Source: Diphasiastrum complanatum (taxonomy: Eukaryota; Streptophyta; Lycopodiopsida; Lycopodiales; Lycopodiaceae). Taken from it: 64,000 nt of DNA. The stretch covers positions 39,052,527 to 39,116,526 of the forward strand of contig CM055104.1 in the NCBI GenBank assembly GCA_029204225.1, given 5' to 3'. The notes under the pieces are model-generated. The model saw only the letters and a list, made by a program, of their open reading frames with translations, did not search any database and was not told the DNA's origin. Positions 12,778-23,413 of this stretch are shown piece by piece (position 1 is the first letter of the stretch; each line of letters begins with the position of its first letter). The translations under genes were made by a program, and so were the position numbers.

Positions 12778-15700
12778 CAATGAGGAGTCAAATGGATTTA
12801 TAGCTGGGTTTGAAAAGCACAAAAAGGAGGAGAGTATTTGCCTTGGACTTGTGACTCTAAGGACCCTTGATGGATGGGAGCCTAGTCTAGCCAAGAATTT
12901 TGAAGGCGCGGATGACAGGGAGCGGGACAGAGCGCTGATATGCTGGGCTGACAGGGCGCTGCTACTGATCGCTGGCAGCTGATTTTGGCAGCTCGATATG
13001 GCTCCTCCTCGAGGGTCAGGCCCTCCTCGCGCCACGTACTTGCTCCCCTACTGCTTGGCATCTCATCCTCCCCCCCCCCCCCCACCCTCGCTGAAACCTC
13101 ACCCCTGCTACAGTTCCCCCCTTGTTGCTTGCTACAATACCCTCCCCCTCGCTGCTTGTCGACTCCACCACGCTGCAATCTATTGAATATAGCAATCTAT
13201 GTAGAAAATTTAGTTTTCAACAAGAGAGAATAAGTGAGGCAATAGTTTGTCATAATTCAGGAGAAAAAGTCAAGCACGATTCTTGTAACATTGTTGAGTT
13301 CTTTAGGCAGAAGGATAATCAGCCTCTTGATGAAAGTACCTAGGTCTAGTAGCAGAATACATAATATGATACTCCTCTGCTACTAGACCAAGCATTTCCT
13401 TTAGAAGAGTAGTTACCATATTACTTAGATCATGTGGATGGTAACTTTAATGTTGTGTCCCCAATTTGTTGATAGTCGTTTGGACCCTTAAGTTTGACAT
13501 TTCATGTAAATTTATTGGGCACATACCTCCATTCTTTATTAGCTCTTTCTCAAATCAGAAGTAAGCTTGTGAGCCTCCTTTGTCTATGGTCAATTGTTCA
13601 AAGCTAGATTGGGCTAGCATAGCTTAGAGGAGGGGAGTATACTAGGTTTTGCAACACTCTTGTGGAGGTCATCATCTTTATGAGTTCCTGTGAGTTATTC
13701 TTGTTGATTCATTAGTAACACTTCATCTCTTTTGATTCTCTTTGTGCTTTGTGAGGTTTTGGACAACACAAAACCTGACATGCAAGCAAAACTTCACTCT
13801 ACAAAGTAAACCTGACACATGCATTGGGCTACTTTGAACTTGCTAATCTTTAAAGACATGAATACAACCCAAATTGCAAAACAAGCTTGGCACGCCAAAC
13901 TGAATGATAGCTTACAGCATATAGAACTCCTACAAGCTGAGGACCCCATGTTATAGCCCAATCAGAAGCCTTGTGTTCAAGAAGGAGAGCTACCACTGAA
14001 AACTGTATGGTACCAAAGAAGTTCGTACCAGCAGCAATGGATAATGGAGCAGGAAAAGTCTTTAGAAGAGAACCCTGCACAAAAATGGGCCCCTTGTGAA
14101 ACCTATGTTCTGCAGAAGAAAGAAGTACTAATTTGTTTTTAATGTCACTGCTAGATTAAACCTAGTAGCTCGGTGACCATCAAAATCTAAAAGAGCTGAT
14201 ACACATACCACTATTTTAAATTGTTAAAAAATAACCTGTTGACATATATTTGATCACAGATGTGAAAACACCACTTCAATCACACATAAATTTATTGTTC
14301 TTTAGCATTCACCGGAGTGCAAAGCAATCATTCATTGAAAAAGAATCATGAGAGAGAGAGAGAGAGATTAGTCAAATAATGAAAAGAAAAAGAACCAAAA
14401 CGTAGAGGGTGTGCCTCTTAGTAACTGCCTCTAAGATAACAAGGCCTAACTTAAAAGAGAAATAGCCCTTAACAACTTAAATGGGCCCATTGGGTCCATG
14501 TTAACTTACTAGCATAATAAAGAGTGTGTGAGGCATGAGGCCCAAAGTTAGTCATTATTCCTAGAGCATGGTATATGCTTGTATATAAAGAGCTCAAGCT
14601 ACTGTTTTTTCTAGAAGGGAGCAGCTTGTGTAAATACACTGCTTGTTCATGATTCTCAAATCTAAGAAGCAGACAGAGTTAACAATCAAGAAAGAGAGCA
14701 GCTTGGCCATGATGTCAAAACAACATTCTCAAAGGTGCAAAGCAGGAGGAGCTATTGCCCCATAATATCCTTTTGTGCAAAGAACATGTAGCGACCTCAT
14801 ATAATCATGCTATATGCTTGATTTGAATGCTGATACCAAAGATGCACATGTTCTATACTGGTTGAATGTTAGCATACTTACCTGGAAAATTAAAAAAAGT
14901 GCCCATGTCACACAGCTACCAAGAAGACACAGACCACCTAGCTGCCACGTCACACATCCAGCACATAGTGAAGGCTGAACAACAGTGAATTCGTTATGGA
15001 TTTCAGGCAAATGCACATATCCTTGCTCAATTTTCAATCCATCCGAGAGGATCACAGGGCCTTTGTATAGAGTCATCACCATTGCCCCCAATACACTAAG
15101 AACAGTACCAAACAATTTGCAGTACCCACTCAATCTCCTCAAATTAAGCGTCTCTTGCCTGCATAAGCAAACCTCATAAGTTTACTCCAAACAAACGAGT
15201 CTTTCACAATTGCCTTCAGCCTGCCTAATCTTTGGAATGCAAACATGCATATATGTTGCTGGAAAGATAATTTTCGAAAAGTGACTTCTTTGACCTATCT
15301 GCTAGATTTTGTTAATTAACCAAGGAAAAGGCTTGACCCCTTTGTTGCTCTCGGATACTGCAGATTCAAAAGCGTTTGAAGCTTACCGTAAAGTAATAGC
15401 CAGCACCAACGTAAATGCAGGACCGGAATTAATGATTGTCGCTCCGAACAACGCAGATGTGTACTTCAGACCAACCAAAATGAATAACTGAGTGCATAAT
15501 ATTCTGCAGTAAAGTGATTCGGTACTAATATCACCTAAAGTTGGAATAAGAAAAACATGGCTAAGGAGGTAGTTGCAATCACTGTAATATACAATATCGT
15601 TGCAATAGTATTGATGATCAACTTACCCTGTACAGCTAAGATTGAAAATTGACCAAACAACCTTGCTGGTAAGAGGCGGCCTCTTTTCTCTGGGTAAGCA

Positions 15701-16343
15701 ACGAGTGAAGTATCAAGCACTTGATTGTTACTTTTAACGGCAAGATTAGATTTCCTTCACTAACCTATCTTTAATACATTTCAATAGGACTCACTGGAAA
15801 CACTTGAAGGGAATTTTTAAATTTGTCTAAGAGCATTCAAGAGATGTTTGTCAAAATTAGTCCCATGAATCACAAAACAGAATTATCATGCTTAGCAAAG
15901 ACTATTTTCAAGATCAACACTATGCCACGTTATGCGAAAATATTTTCGCAAAACTGCAAAAGGCAACCAGCAATAGCGTTTAAAATTCAGAGCATAATAT
16001 CGCTACGCTCCCTTTACACCTTCAATAGAGGTGAGACTTCTAAGATCGCATCGCCTAAGCATGTCAACCGGATGGATTAAAGCATATACATTGTAGAGAG
16101 GAAGTAGAGAAAGAATTGTGACCTTTCGAAGTAAAAGGCCAAGGGGCCGAGGAAGAGGAAAGCCAAGGCATTGCGGTAGACAGGGAAGATGATAAGATTG
16201 ACACCACCTGTGAGAGCAAGCCTGGCGAGGATCTGAAAGCCACCATATCCGAGCTGCACTGCTACAAGGCATGAATGCAGTAACAGGATGCTGCTGCTGC
16301 CACCCGCTGGTGTTACTCCTGCCGTCCTCATCGCCATCACCAT
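10540..16343 (-). CDS. WAT1-related membrane transporter (EamA/DMT family), seven exons
   Basis: Predicted exons in coding order: 16,343-16,123; 15,689-15,627; 15,503-15,387; 15,158-14,882; 14,074-13,916; 11,182-11,031; 10,750-10,540. They sum to 1,200 nt (399 residues plus TAG), every junction is GT-AG and all phases agree. Homology to plant WAT1-type proteins is clear in 'FPVYRNALAFLFLGPLAF' (exon 1), 'GAMVMTLYKGP' (exon 4), 'FFGTIQF' (exon 5), 'QTWCIQRGGPVLAAMYQPV' (exon 6) and 'AGLYLITWG' (exon 7). The seven-exon layout is usual for the family. It should be a ten-helix protein with two EamA repeats (about residues 30-165 and 205-347). Arabidopsis WAT1 is a tonoplast protein linked to auxin transport and secondary-wall formation; that role is not transferable with certainty. 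Exon 3 (residues about 95-134) is divergent. The first ATG is used; Met3 and Met5 are alternatives. Introns 4 and 5 hold repeats. Confidence 0.88.
11828..12531 (+). mobile_element. hAT-type MITE in intron 5 of the WAT1-like gene
   Basis: The 704-bp element has perfect 11-bp terminal inverted repeats, CATAGTTGCAG and CTGCAACTATG, flanked by an exact 8-bp duplication GTATCAAA at 11,820-11,827 and 12,532-12,539. Eight-base duplications with short inverted repeats are the signature of the hAT superfamily. Both ends carry subterminal copies of 'acgttccgga' in opposite orientation, possible transposase-binding sites. There is no transposase frame, so it is non-autonomous. A second 'ccatagttgcag' at 11,763-11,774, just outside the element, may be an end of an older related insertion. 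The element lies inside the 2.7-kb intron between exons 5 and 6. Confidence 0.9.
12743..12779. repeat. CT microsatellite (interrupted) in intron 5
   Basis: A short run of CT dinucleotides with one CC interruption. The region after it, to about 13,170, is unusually GC-rich for this window and includes a C homopolymer of roughly 16 bases near 13,070. No gene is recognised there. Confidence 0.85.
13343..13389. repeat. Perfect 14-bp inverted repeat, 19-nt loop
   Basis: GGTCTAGTAGCAGA at 13,343-13,356 is the exact reverse complement of TCTGCTACTAGACC at 13,376-13,389. It would form a stable hairpin in the pre-mRNA of intron 5. The stem is short for a plant microRNA precursor, so no RNA gene is claimed. 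Confidence 0.85.
14351..14367. repeat. Short GA repeat in intron 4
   Basis: A run of about eight GA units. The following stretch, 14,390-14,720, contains 'gtatataaagagctcaagc', which resembles an LTR promoter, but no LTR boundaries were found. Confidence 0.7.
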
Positions 16344-16486
16344 CGCCAGATGAGCGAAGGGACGAATATAAATAAACGCATTTCAATCTCTGCTTATTTA
16401 ATTGAGAATTCGGGCCAGAGATCATTCATTTCAGAGGAATAAATGTTCTGTTGATTTTGACATCAATCACATCTGCTTGCTTGCTT

Positions 16487-16490
<4 letters not shown>

Positions 16491-16533
<43 letters not shown>
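16491..16533. repeat. CT microsatellite upstream of the WAT1-like gene
   Basis: About 21 CT units lie 150-190 bases upstream of the ATG at 16,343, so on the gene's strand this is a GA run in the likely 5' UTR or proximal promoter. GA-rich tracts near plant transcription starts can bind BBR/BPC proteins; that is known for other genes and only suggested here. Confidence 0.9.
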
Positions 16534-16535
<2 letters not shown>

Positions 16536-16692
16536 CTCAAGTTGTCGTTGGTGCCTCATTCAATCATTCCATCTTCTCTCAAACCAACTTTACAAAATGC
16601 ATCTCTATTATGTGAAAGCTTTTATTTTTGCACTTTCACATTGAAATTCCTTAGCAATAATGTAGACTTTTCATCTAATTTAATGTTGGGTG

Positions 16693-16800
16693 CGCCCATC
16701 CAAGGATGCATCTAAGTGAGAGAGTGACTTCACATGCACCCTTGGATGGGCACTCTCTCACTTCAGAGTGCCACTCTTTCACTTCACATGTATCCTTGGG
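16693..16800. repeat. Interleaved inverted and direct repeats upstream of the WAT1-like gene
   Basis: AAGTGAGAGAGTG (16,714-16,726) is the perfect reverse complement of CACTCTCTCACTT (16,751-16,763). The word 'gcccatccaagg' is inverted as 'cccttggatgggc', and a further direct copy 'tccttgggatgggc' follows near 16,790. The cluster sits about 350-460 bases upstream of the start codon. It may be the footprint of a small fold-back transposon. Confidence 0.7.
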
Positions 16801-16830
16801 ATGGGCAATGCGTGGCATTTTTCATCCTCA

Positions 16831-17448
16831 TGCCTAATTTACCACCTCTTTTGGAGGACAAAGTCATTTTTTTGCAAAAAAATTGCTTTTGGATCTAATA
16901 CATTAAGTTTGGGTACCTAGGAGACATCAACAAAGACTTTCTAAGTGTGGTTTCACATGGAAGAGTCCACGAGCCATATCAAAATTTGCAATTACTCCCC
17001 CCAATTTGAAAGCCCACGTCCGAGTCATTCCACGTGAAAGTCACTTTCAGTTGGAGGACGCATTTATTGTCTAAATTTAAATTAGATAAAGTATGTATGG
17101 TTTTTATTAGAGGGGAGAGAAATGGCCCACCACTTACCCCCGAGTACTCCAAGAGGCCCAAGGTACTCCCCTCGTATCCTGACTTACTCCAGCTTGGCAC
17201 CTTTCAATGCCACCTAGGGGCAATTCTCACCCCTTGTGAAAAGGGGGAAAGGCCTCTTGGAGTGGCTCCACCAATCAAAGTAGAGGATTTGGGCCTATTG
17301 GACTTAGGCCCCCATTCCATGTGAAACCACCCTAAGATGATCATATCTATTAAACCTCATAATTTTCATGTGAACTTAGGCCGGTTTCAGACTAGAGTGT
17401 CTGGCAAGGTACAATTACCAGACACCATGGCATGTTGACATGCCACAT
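16831..17448. other. Intergenic stretch, no gene recognised
   Basis: No retroelement domain is visible. An 8-bp inverted repeat, 'gtgtctgg' and 'ccagacac', lies at about 17,397-17,427 just before the LTR module. The plus-strand frame at 17,034-17,324 has no recognised motif. Confidence 0.4.
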
Positions 17449-17584
17449 GCAATAGGCCACCTCTGTTTCACACTTGGAGGCGGTCGTGCTTCAGGTGCCC
17501 CACCCCCCCCCCCCCTTCCTTCTCTTTTTCATGTTTTATCTATCTCTCTCACGACGCCCTCCCTCCATCGCTCATCTCTGTTCT

Positions 17585-17667
<83 letters not shown>

Positions 17668-18909
17668 CCTCTCTACCATCGTGCTCCCAATCTCTCTCCC
17701 TCCCTCTCTTTCTCTTTCTCTCTCACACACACACTATCGAAAAGTGGTGTGCAGAAGATAGGTCTAGCTCGAAAAGAAACGAACTCGAAAAAAAAACGAA
17801 TGAAAATAATTCGAGTGCCTAGAAAGAAAACTTTACGTGCATGGCAGAATAAACTATCTTCATCTTTCCAATGCATGACTACGCCTATCAATTTCAAACA
17901 AAACAATAGTGATAGAAATCATGTTTGAACTTATAGTAACTAACTTTGAAATCGCCAGTACTACAGTGATTACATAGCCAAACAATTAAGCATCAAAATT
18001 ATCAAACAAATAATTTTTCGTGAATTAGTCGCGAAGAAATATAGAAACGCATACATTCTGAGACGAAAATTGAACGCAAAACGTAATAGAAGTAAACGAG
18101 TACAATAAGTTGCGGATCGAAGCCGCGTACTCTATGCTATCTCCGAGCGGCTAAAATGAAAGTTTGAATTAAGCGCAATGCTGATAAGCAGTAGCGCAAT
18201 AGCAATCTCTAAACAACTCTAAGAAGTGAGCTAGAATGCTCAAGAGTGTTCAAGCTCACAGGCTTGAGAGAGAGAGCTAACTATTCAAATTTTTGATCAT
18301 AACTTCAACTTCTGATGATGATTAAACTGTATGAATATGAACAACTATTTATACTAAGAAATTAGATCATCAATTGTGATCGCCAGTTGGCTGGTGATCT
18401 GCTGGCATCCATCTGGTCCTTGTCATTGATTGCTGATAAGCAATGAAATTGGCCGTAATCATTCTGTCTCCATAAATGAACCAAAATTGTAGCTCTACAA
18501 AAATGAACTAAAACGGCCATAGGCGACACTGTCGGATTTTTCGCGAAAAATGTGAAACAGGAGAAGGTGCCCTTAAATCTCATTTAGGGTTGTCCCACAC
18601 TTTGCCAGAGTCATTTCCTTAACATTTGAGACTCTTTGGAAAAAGCGAAAAATGCGACACTGTGATTTTACACGAGATTTCTGTCAGGCGAAAAATGCGA
18701 AAAAAGAGGACGCTTCATTTTTCAACGAGATTCCTGACAGGCGAAAAAAGAGACATTGTCGTAAACTCCATGTAATTTTGCAGACTATGTAAAAACACTT
18801 GTAATTCTGCAGACTGTGTAAACACGCGAAAAAATCCGCAGAACTGGATAAACAATGGATGAAGATTAAAACCGATTAGTTGATTGGTAAGAAGGAGAAT
18901 AATCCAACA
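17449..18909 (-). mobile_element. Copia LTR family A with CT-rich extension (3' LTR of a minus-strand element)
   Basis: On the minus strand the LTR begins TGTTGGATTATTCTCC at 18,909, directly after a purine tract (AAGGGGGAG), so this is a 3' LTR. It runs to about 17,743, where the usual ending '...ccacttttcgaca' is replaced after 'ttcga' by a CT-rich segment with a microsatellite (17,580-17,664), a C tract near 17,505 and a conserved block ending 'gcaataggccac'. The same LTR-plus-CT arrangement occurs at 26,924-28,305, so the extension was already joined before these copies separated. Partial relatives lie at 38,012-39,053 and, on the plus strand, up to 58,484. Confidence 0.75.
17580..17664. 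repeat. CT microsatellite within the LTR-A module
   Basis: A CT run of about 85 bp with one interruption. The equivalent repeat in the second module (27,065-27,293) has expanded to 229 bp. Confidence 0.9.
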
Positions 18910-19165
18910 CTCCCCCTTAATCTGAATCCTTGAATGCCTTGACCTTCAAACTTAGTTCTACACAGAATCTTCTATGTGACTCCAAACTTAATGCTTTAGT
19001 AAAAACATATGTTGTCATATCTTGCGTTCTACATTACTACAATCTGACCTCTTCGTTGAGAACTTTGCTTTTGACGAAATGATACTTCAGTTCAATGTGC
19101 TTACTCTTGGAATGAAATCTAGGGTTTGTTGAGAAGTGATTCCATGCTCACTTTCCACATGAAGA
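18910..19165 (-). pseudogene. Copia RNase H C-terminal remnant and polypurine tract
   Basis: Reading the minus strand with frame changes gives a segment like 'SKHIELKYHFVKSKV', the conserved C-terminal end of copia RNase H, followed by 'YVFTKALS' and then the polypurine tract adjoining the LTR at 18,909. Only the last part of pol survives. The same 'HIELKYHFVKSKV' block occurs in the tandem array at 28-32 kb, so both come from one family. At about 19,165 the sequence changes abruptly to an untranslated leader-type region. Confidence 0.6.
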
Positions 19166-19815
19166 GTTGCTTGAGGTAAGCCTATCATTGCCTTCCAACA
19201 TGTATCCACTTGATGTAGCCATGTTGCAATGAACTGATCCTTCTCTTTCAACCTGTTCCAATGTACAAAGCACTCTTTTGAAATACAACAATTGTTTTTA
19301 AAAAGAAATCACAAAGATATGGAACTTCTCAATTCTCTTCTAGCACTTATATCTAGCAAATCAACACATAGAATGTAGAAACCTTGATCAGCCTATGATC
19401 TATCCTCAATCTAATGACTCTTGCCACTCAAATGAAGCACACTCAAATGAAGTACAATAGCTCACAATCTAGAGATATAATCAAAATTAGGGTTGGGACA
19501 AAATCACAAAAAATTGATTATTTCAAATTCTACATGCAATTGCCTAAAATTTGATATGCAATCTTGTAGCCTCAAGTGAGACCTATCTAATGCATCCAAA
19601 ATCGGCTATTCTAGTAAGTATGGTGTGAAATCAAAATTTATCAAGTTCTATAACCTAAAATGAGTTTTGATCTATAAAAAATCCAATCTACATACGCAAA
19701 AAACTCGATTTTGGAATAGAAATTAATCTAGCATGCTCTAGCATTGATATCTTCACCAAATAATTGATAGATGTACTTGATCCTTTCACAACCTGCAACA
19801 CAAGCTCTGATACCA
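19166..19815 (-). mobile_element. Retroelement 5' leader with primer-binding site
   Basis: The minus strand contains TGGTATCAGAGC at 19,804-19,815 immediately after a sequence ending ...TTCACA, which is an LTR-PBS junction. The 640 bases that follow are AT-rich, without a clear gag frame, and are best read as the untranslated leader of an element whose coding part is deleted; the sequence resumes with the RNase H remnant at 19,165. Confidence 0.6.
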
Positions 19816-20045
19816 TGTGAATAATTTAAGATCAATTAAGATCCAATTCCATTAAATGATCTTGGGTTAGAATAGATCAAATCTACCAATCTTGCCAATG
19901 TGGAAAAATCAACATCTACTTAATGAAAGAGATGCAAACTCACTAAGAACCTGATCAAACATCAAACATAAGATGTGATGAAGTTTCTGTCCATACAGAA
20001 ATAGTAAGCTATTGTATTTCACACGTGTGGATCCGAAAATAACAT
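19816..20045 (-). mobile_element. Partial 5' LTR of the minus-strand element
   Basis: The sequence begins TGTGAATAATTT in plus orientation at the PBS junction, so it is the 3' end of an LTR read on the minus strand. The far boundary is not clear; about 20,045 is an estimate, taken where similarity to other LTR-like words ('cacacgtgtggatcc') ends. Confidence 0.5.
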
Positions 20046-20120
20046 AAAATAAGCATTCTACACACAAAATTGCAAGATATTATCAATATAGTGCACCAAT
20101 GGATAGCAGAAAATAGTTAC

Positions 20121-20407
20121 CTATTCCATCAAAAAGATCCAAAATCCAATCCTCTTCATTTAAAAATAGACTAATTACTCTATTGATTAGACGTTGTAGC
20201 TTTTGATAAGGATTGACTATAGCATGTGACTTCTCAATATGTTGCAGCTTCCTTGTCACTGTTGGAAATCTGAAAACATTACTGCAATCTTCAGTACAAT
20301 GGGCTTTTACCCGCTTTTGCTCCAAACTATCAAAATAGCCTATGCTCGTCATTTCAAATGAGCTCAACATCCTTGATCTTGGTGCAAAATTGATATTTGT
20401 TTTATGC
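20121..20407 (-). pseudogene. Isolated exon resembling an N4/N6 amino-methyltransferase
   Basis: A 287-nt open segment is bounded by a good acceptor ('tactaatacag' then GC) at 20,408 and a donor (GTAACT) at 20,120. The C-terminal part reads 'KLQRLINRVISLF' and then 'DWILDLFDGIG'. In beta/gamma-class DNA amino-methyltransferases a helix of this kind precedes motif I, usually D-x-F-x-G-x-G, so the match is suggestive, with D-L-F-D-G-I-G ending exactly at the donor. No catalytic (D/N)PP(Y/W) motif is inside the exon, and no neighbouring exon was found. It is wedged between an LTR remnant below 20,045 and the LTR starting at 20,519, so it is either a gene fragment stranded by insertions or a captured piece. 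An unrelated short frame remains possible. Confidence 0.4.
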
Positions 20408-20518
20408 CTGTATTAGTATTATAATGTTAAATTACAAAATAAATATTGAACAAAAAAGAATAATACAATCTAAATTTATGAAGAGAAGAAGAACATGTAC
20501 CATATCATGTTCTCAACT

Positions 20519-21231
20519 GTGAAAATTCACCAGTGTGGGAATGTCCTAATGTGTGAGAATGATCTCCCAAGCAATGCTTTTGCACTTTAGATCAACTCTA
20601 GATTGAAATCCAAGATCTATGTCAAAATCTAAGGCAAAGAGGCAAAGTTAGATGCATACATTACCAAAGGTGTTTCACATGTGGAAAACATACATCATGA
20701 AAAAACTAAGGCGAATTAAGCTCCTCTCTTCGGGTAGAGAGAAAATAGAGTGATTTGCTTTCGGGTAGAGAGAGAATAAAATACAAGCAAAATTGATAAT
20801 CTCATGATTGACTCAAAAATTCACTTAGATTATGATTGGTAATGAAAGTACATATAAAACTTGTGGAGATCCATGCTTCAATCCTATTGGACCCCTCAAA
20901 CATAGCCTCTCTAATCCTATTGGATGTGTGATGCAACATCCCTCATTTTTTATTGGACCCTTACAATACATCTCCCTCTTATGATTGGACCCCTTGACTT
21001 TTGCCACCACATAGGGTGCATCACTCATCAAACCAAATCTTGACATGTGTAAGCAACCTAACTAGCTCAAGTTTGTCATCCTTGACTTTTGGTCTAATCA
21101 TCTAGAAACCAGTACACTTGACTTTTGCCAATAAATGCCAAATTGGCCCTATCCACTTGTGACACCTAGGAGCTTGACAAACAAACCTTGTCAACCCCAT
21201 AAAACTAAGATAACTTTTTGTGATTTTCACA
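20519..21231 (-). mobile_element. Copia 3' LTR (family E)
   Basis: On the minus strand it begins TGTGAAAATC right after a purine tract (AGGAGGAG) and ends GAATTTTCACA at 20,519, giving terminal inverted repeats typical of an LTR. Length is 713 bp. It belongs to the RT/RNase H fragment at 21,255-22,330. No matching 5' LTR is present in the window. Confidence 0.8.
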
Positions 21232-21254
21232 CTCCTCCTAAAAAGATATCTAAT

Positions 21255-22330
21255 CTAAAAAAACATGGATCTTGGAATCATTTCAAGATTGGATCTATGT
21301 TTGATGAAGGAACTTTTGAGTAGTGGCTTGGTGAGTAGATCATCAATACATGATGATGAATCAATATGCTCCAAATGGATCTCTCCTCCAATAAGCTTCT
21401 CTCTCACAAAGTGGTGTGACACTTCTATGTGGTTGCGTTTTGCATGAAAATTTGGATTATTGGCAAGAGCTTGGGCCGAGACATTATCACAATATATCAA
21501 TGGTAGATCCTCCTCTTTGATGCACTTTAGTTCCAATAAAATCCTCTTGATCCAAAGCACTTCTTTCGTTGATGTAGTGAGTGCTTTATACTCGGCCTCA
21601 CAAGAGGAAACAGAGATAGTATCTTGCTTTTTGGAAAGCCAAGATATGAGATTTCCTCCAAAAAAGATAGTGTATGCACGTGCAGACTTTTGATCCACCT
21701 TATCACTTGAAAAGTCCGAATCCGAGTAGCCAATAATGGATAGATTCTCACTCTTGTAAAGTAAACCATATTCATGTGATGAAGATATGTACCTTAGCAC
21801 CCTCTTGGCCATATTCCAATGATGGATCTTTGGATATTGCATAGATTGGCTCAACTTGTGCACACAATAGCTCAAGTCGGGCCTAGTGATGGTAAGCCAT
21901 ATCAAGGAGCCAATAAGACTCCTAAAAAGTGTGATGTCCTCAAATGATCTTTCATCACCTTTGTTAGGATCTTTTACAATATGCTCCATTGGTGTATCAA
22001 TGCCCTTACAACTTTCCATATGAAATCTTTTCAACATAGCAAGAGCATATGTAGATTGACATATAAAAGCATAATCATCATGAAAGTCAATCTCTAGGCC
22101 TAATATATAATGGATCTCTCCTAGATTTTGCATCTTAAACTCTTTTCCAAGTGCAATTTTAGTTTCATGAAATAATTTGATACTACTTTCACAAAGGATA
22201 ATGTCATCTACATAGATGAGAAGAATGACAATATCACTAACAACAAACTTTATATGCATGGAAGGATCATAGTCACTAAGAGTGAATCCTGGTGAGATAA
22301 GAAAAGAGTTGAGTCTTTCATACCAAGATC
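21255..22330 (-). pseudogene. Copia reverse transcriptase (C-terminal part) and RNase H
   Basis: An open frame of 334 codons (21,255-22,259) continues upstream in the same frame to a solo-LTR insertion point at 22,331. It carries the RT motif 'LLIYVDDIIL' with the catalytic YVDD intact, then 'LGLEIDF', 'ITRPDLSY', and RNase H with 'GYSDSDF', 'SSCEAEYKAL' and 'HFVREKLI'. The order RT then RNase H then LTR fits copia. The upstream part of RT is separated by 913 bp of solo LTR and is found at 23,244-23,413. Integrase, protease and gag are missing. It would have made the polymerase for cDNA synthesis in the particle but cannot do so now. Confidence 0.85.
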
Positions 22331-23243
22331 GGTTGGATTTAGCTCCTCTACTCTCCTAAATCCTATGTTAATTTGTCTCCATTCTTGTTGCCACACTTTT
22401 ACTTGTGTTGTCCAATAGTCTATATATCTACATGTAAAATTAGACAGGCGAAAATGCGACATTGCATTTTTACATGCAATTTATGATAGGCGAAAAATGT
22501 GACAAAGTCCCACCTTCACATTTTTGTGAAGACCAAAAGTCGAAGGTGCCCTTGTAGAAAGGCAAAGGTACCCTACAAACGATTTTCTATGGCATTGGAC
22601 ATAGTGTCGCTTTTTTCGCATTTTCAACAACATCAATTTTAAGCGAAGCACAATGTCGCGGCCTCCTCACGCTCGTTCTATGCACTGTGCAATCAGATTT
22701 GACAACAACGGCAGCCACCCACGATCTCCTACAGACGGCACAGCCACCTTTGTACCTTCTATATCTACACACTTGTAAAGTTTGTGTATATAGTGAATAC
22801 CATTTTAGTATTCAAGGAATGAAGCATGATTGGTAACACATGAGACAGACATTGTAGATGCTTTCATGCATCGATTGTTTCTTTCAGATAGATTGTCAGT
22901 AATAAGTTCATAACCTTTACAGATTGTGATTAGCCTTGTGAAGCGCACGGTTACGTTTGCTATTGTTTTGTGCTCACTCGCACTATTGAAATGTATATTT
23001 CGTTATACTTAATCTGATTACAGTTCTATTTAGTTCTACATTCATATTCGTTTCAACACTGCGATGCTTTTCTATGTTCTATTTGACCATCTGATTGATT
23101 TGTCTAGTTGTCTGCTCATTGCTTCTGCTACCACCACACATTAAAAGCTCTAAAATTATTATGTTCTTGTGTTTGCCTACTAAGGCACCAGCAATGCATG
23201 CACTGAGAGAATTGAACGAACTGATCCTCTCACTTCTCTGACA
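22331..23243 (+). mobile_element. Solo LTR (family G) inserted in copia RT
   Basis: The 913-bp insert begins GGTTGGATTT (expected TGTTGG, so one terminal change) and ends TCTGACA. It is flanked by the exact 5-bp duplication AGATC at 22,326-22,330 and 23,244-23,248. The two flanks join into a continuous RT sequence. It is related to the LTR at the left edge of the window. A solo LTR normally results from recombination between the two LTRs of a full element. Confidence 0.85.
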
Positions 23244-23413
23244 AGATCTTGGTGCTTGCTTGAGTCCATAAAGACTTTTGAAGAGCAAGCACACTTTTGA
23301 TGAATCCTTGAGGTTGTTCCATATAGATTTCCTCTTCAAGATATCCATTGAGAAATGCATTGGAAACATCCAATTGGAACAAACAGGTAGCAAGAGATAT
23401 AAGAATCTTTAAA
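23244..23413 (-). pseudogene. Copia RT N-terminal fragment, upstream part of the 21.3 kb element
   Basis: The minus strand reads 'QLDVSNAFLNGYLEEEIYM' (the first RT aspartate block, in the form F-Q-L-D-V), then, after a frame change, the 'LYGLKQAP' type motif up to the solo-LTR junction. It is the piece of RT that directly precedes the fragment at 22,330. It stops abruptly at 23,413, where a plus-strand copia integrase begins, so the two elements meet tail to tail or through a deletion. Confidence 0.75.

Noticed and set aside
17440-17928. 162-codon Ser-Leu rich frame
   Set aside because: Same artefact over the shorter CT repeat, running into LTR sequence.
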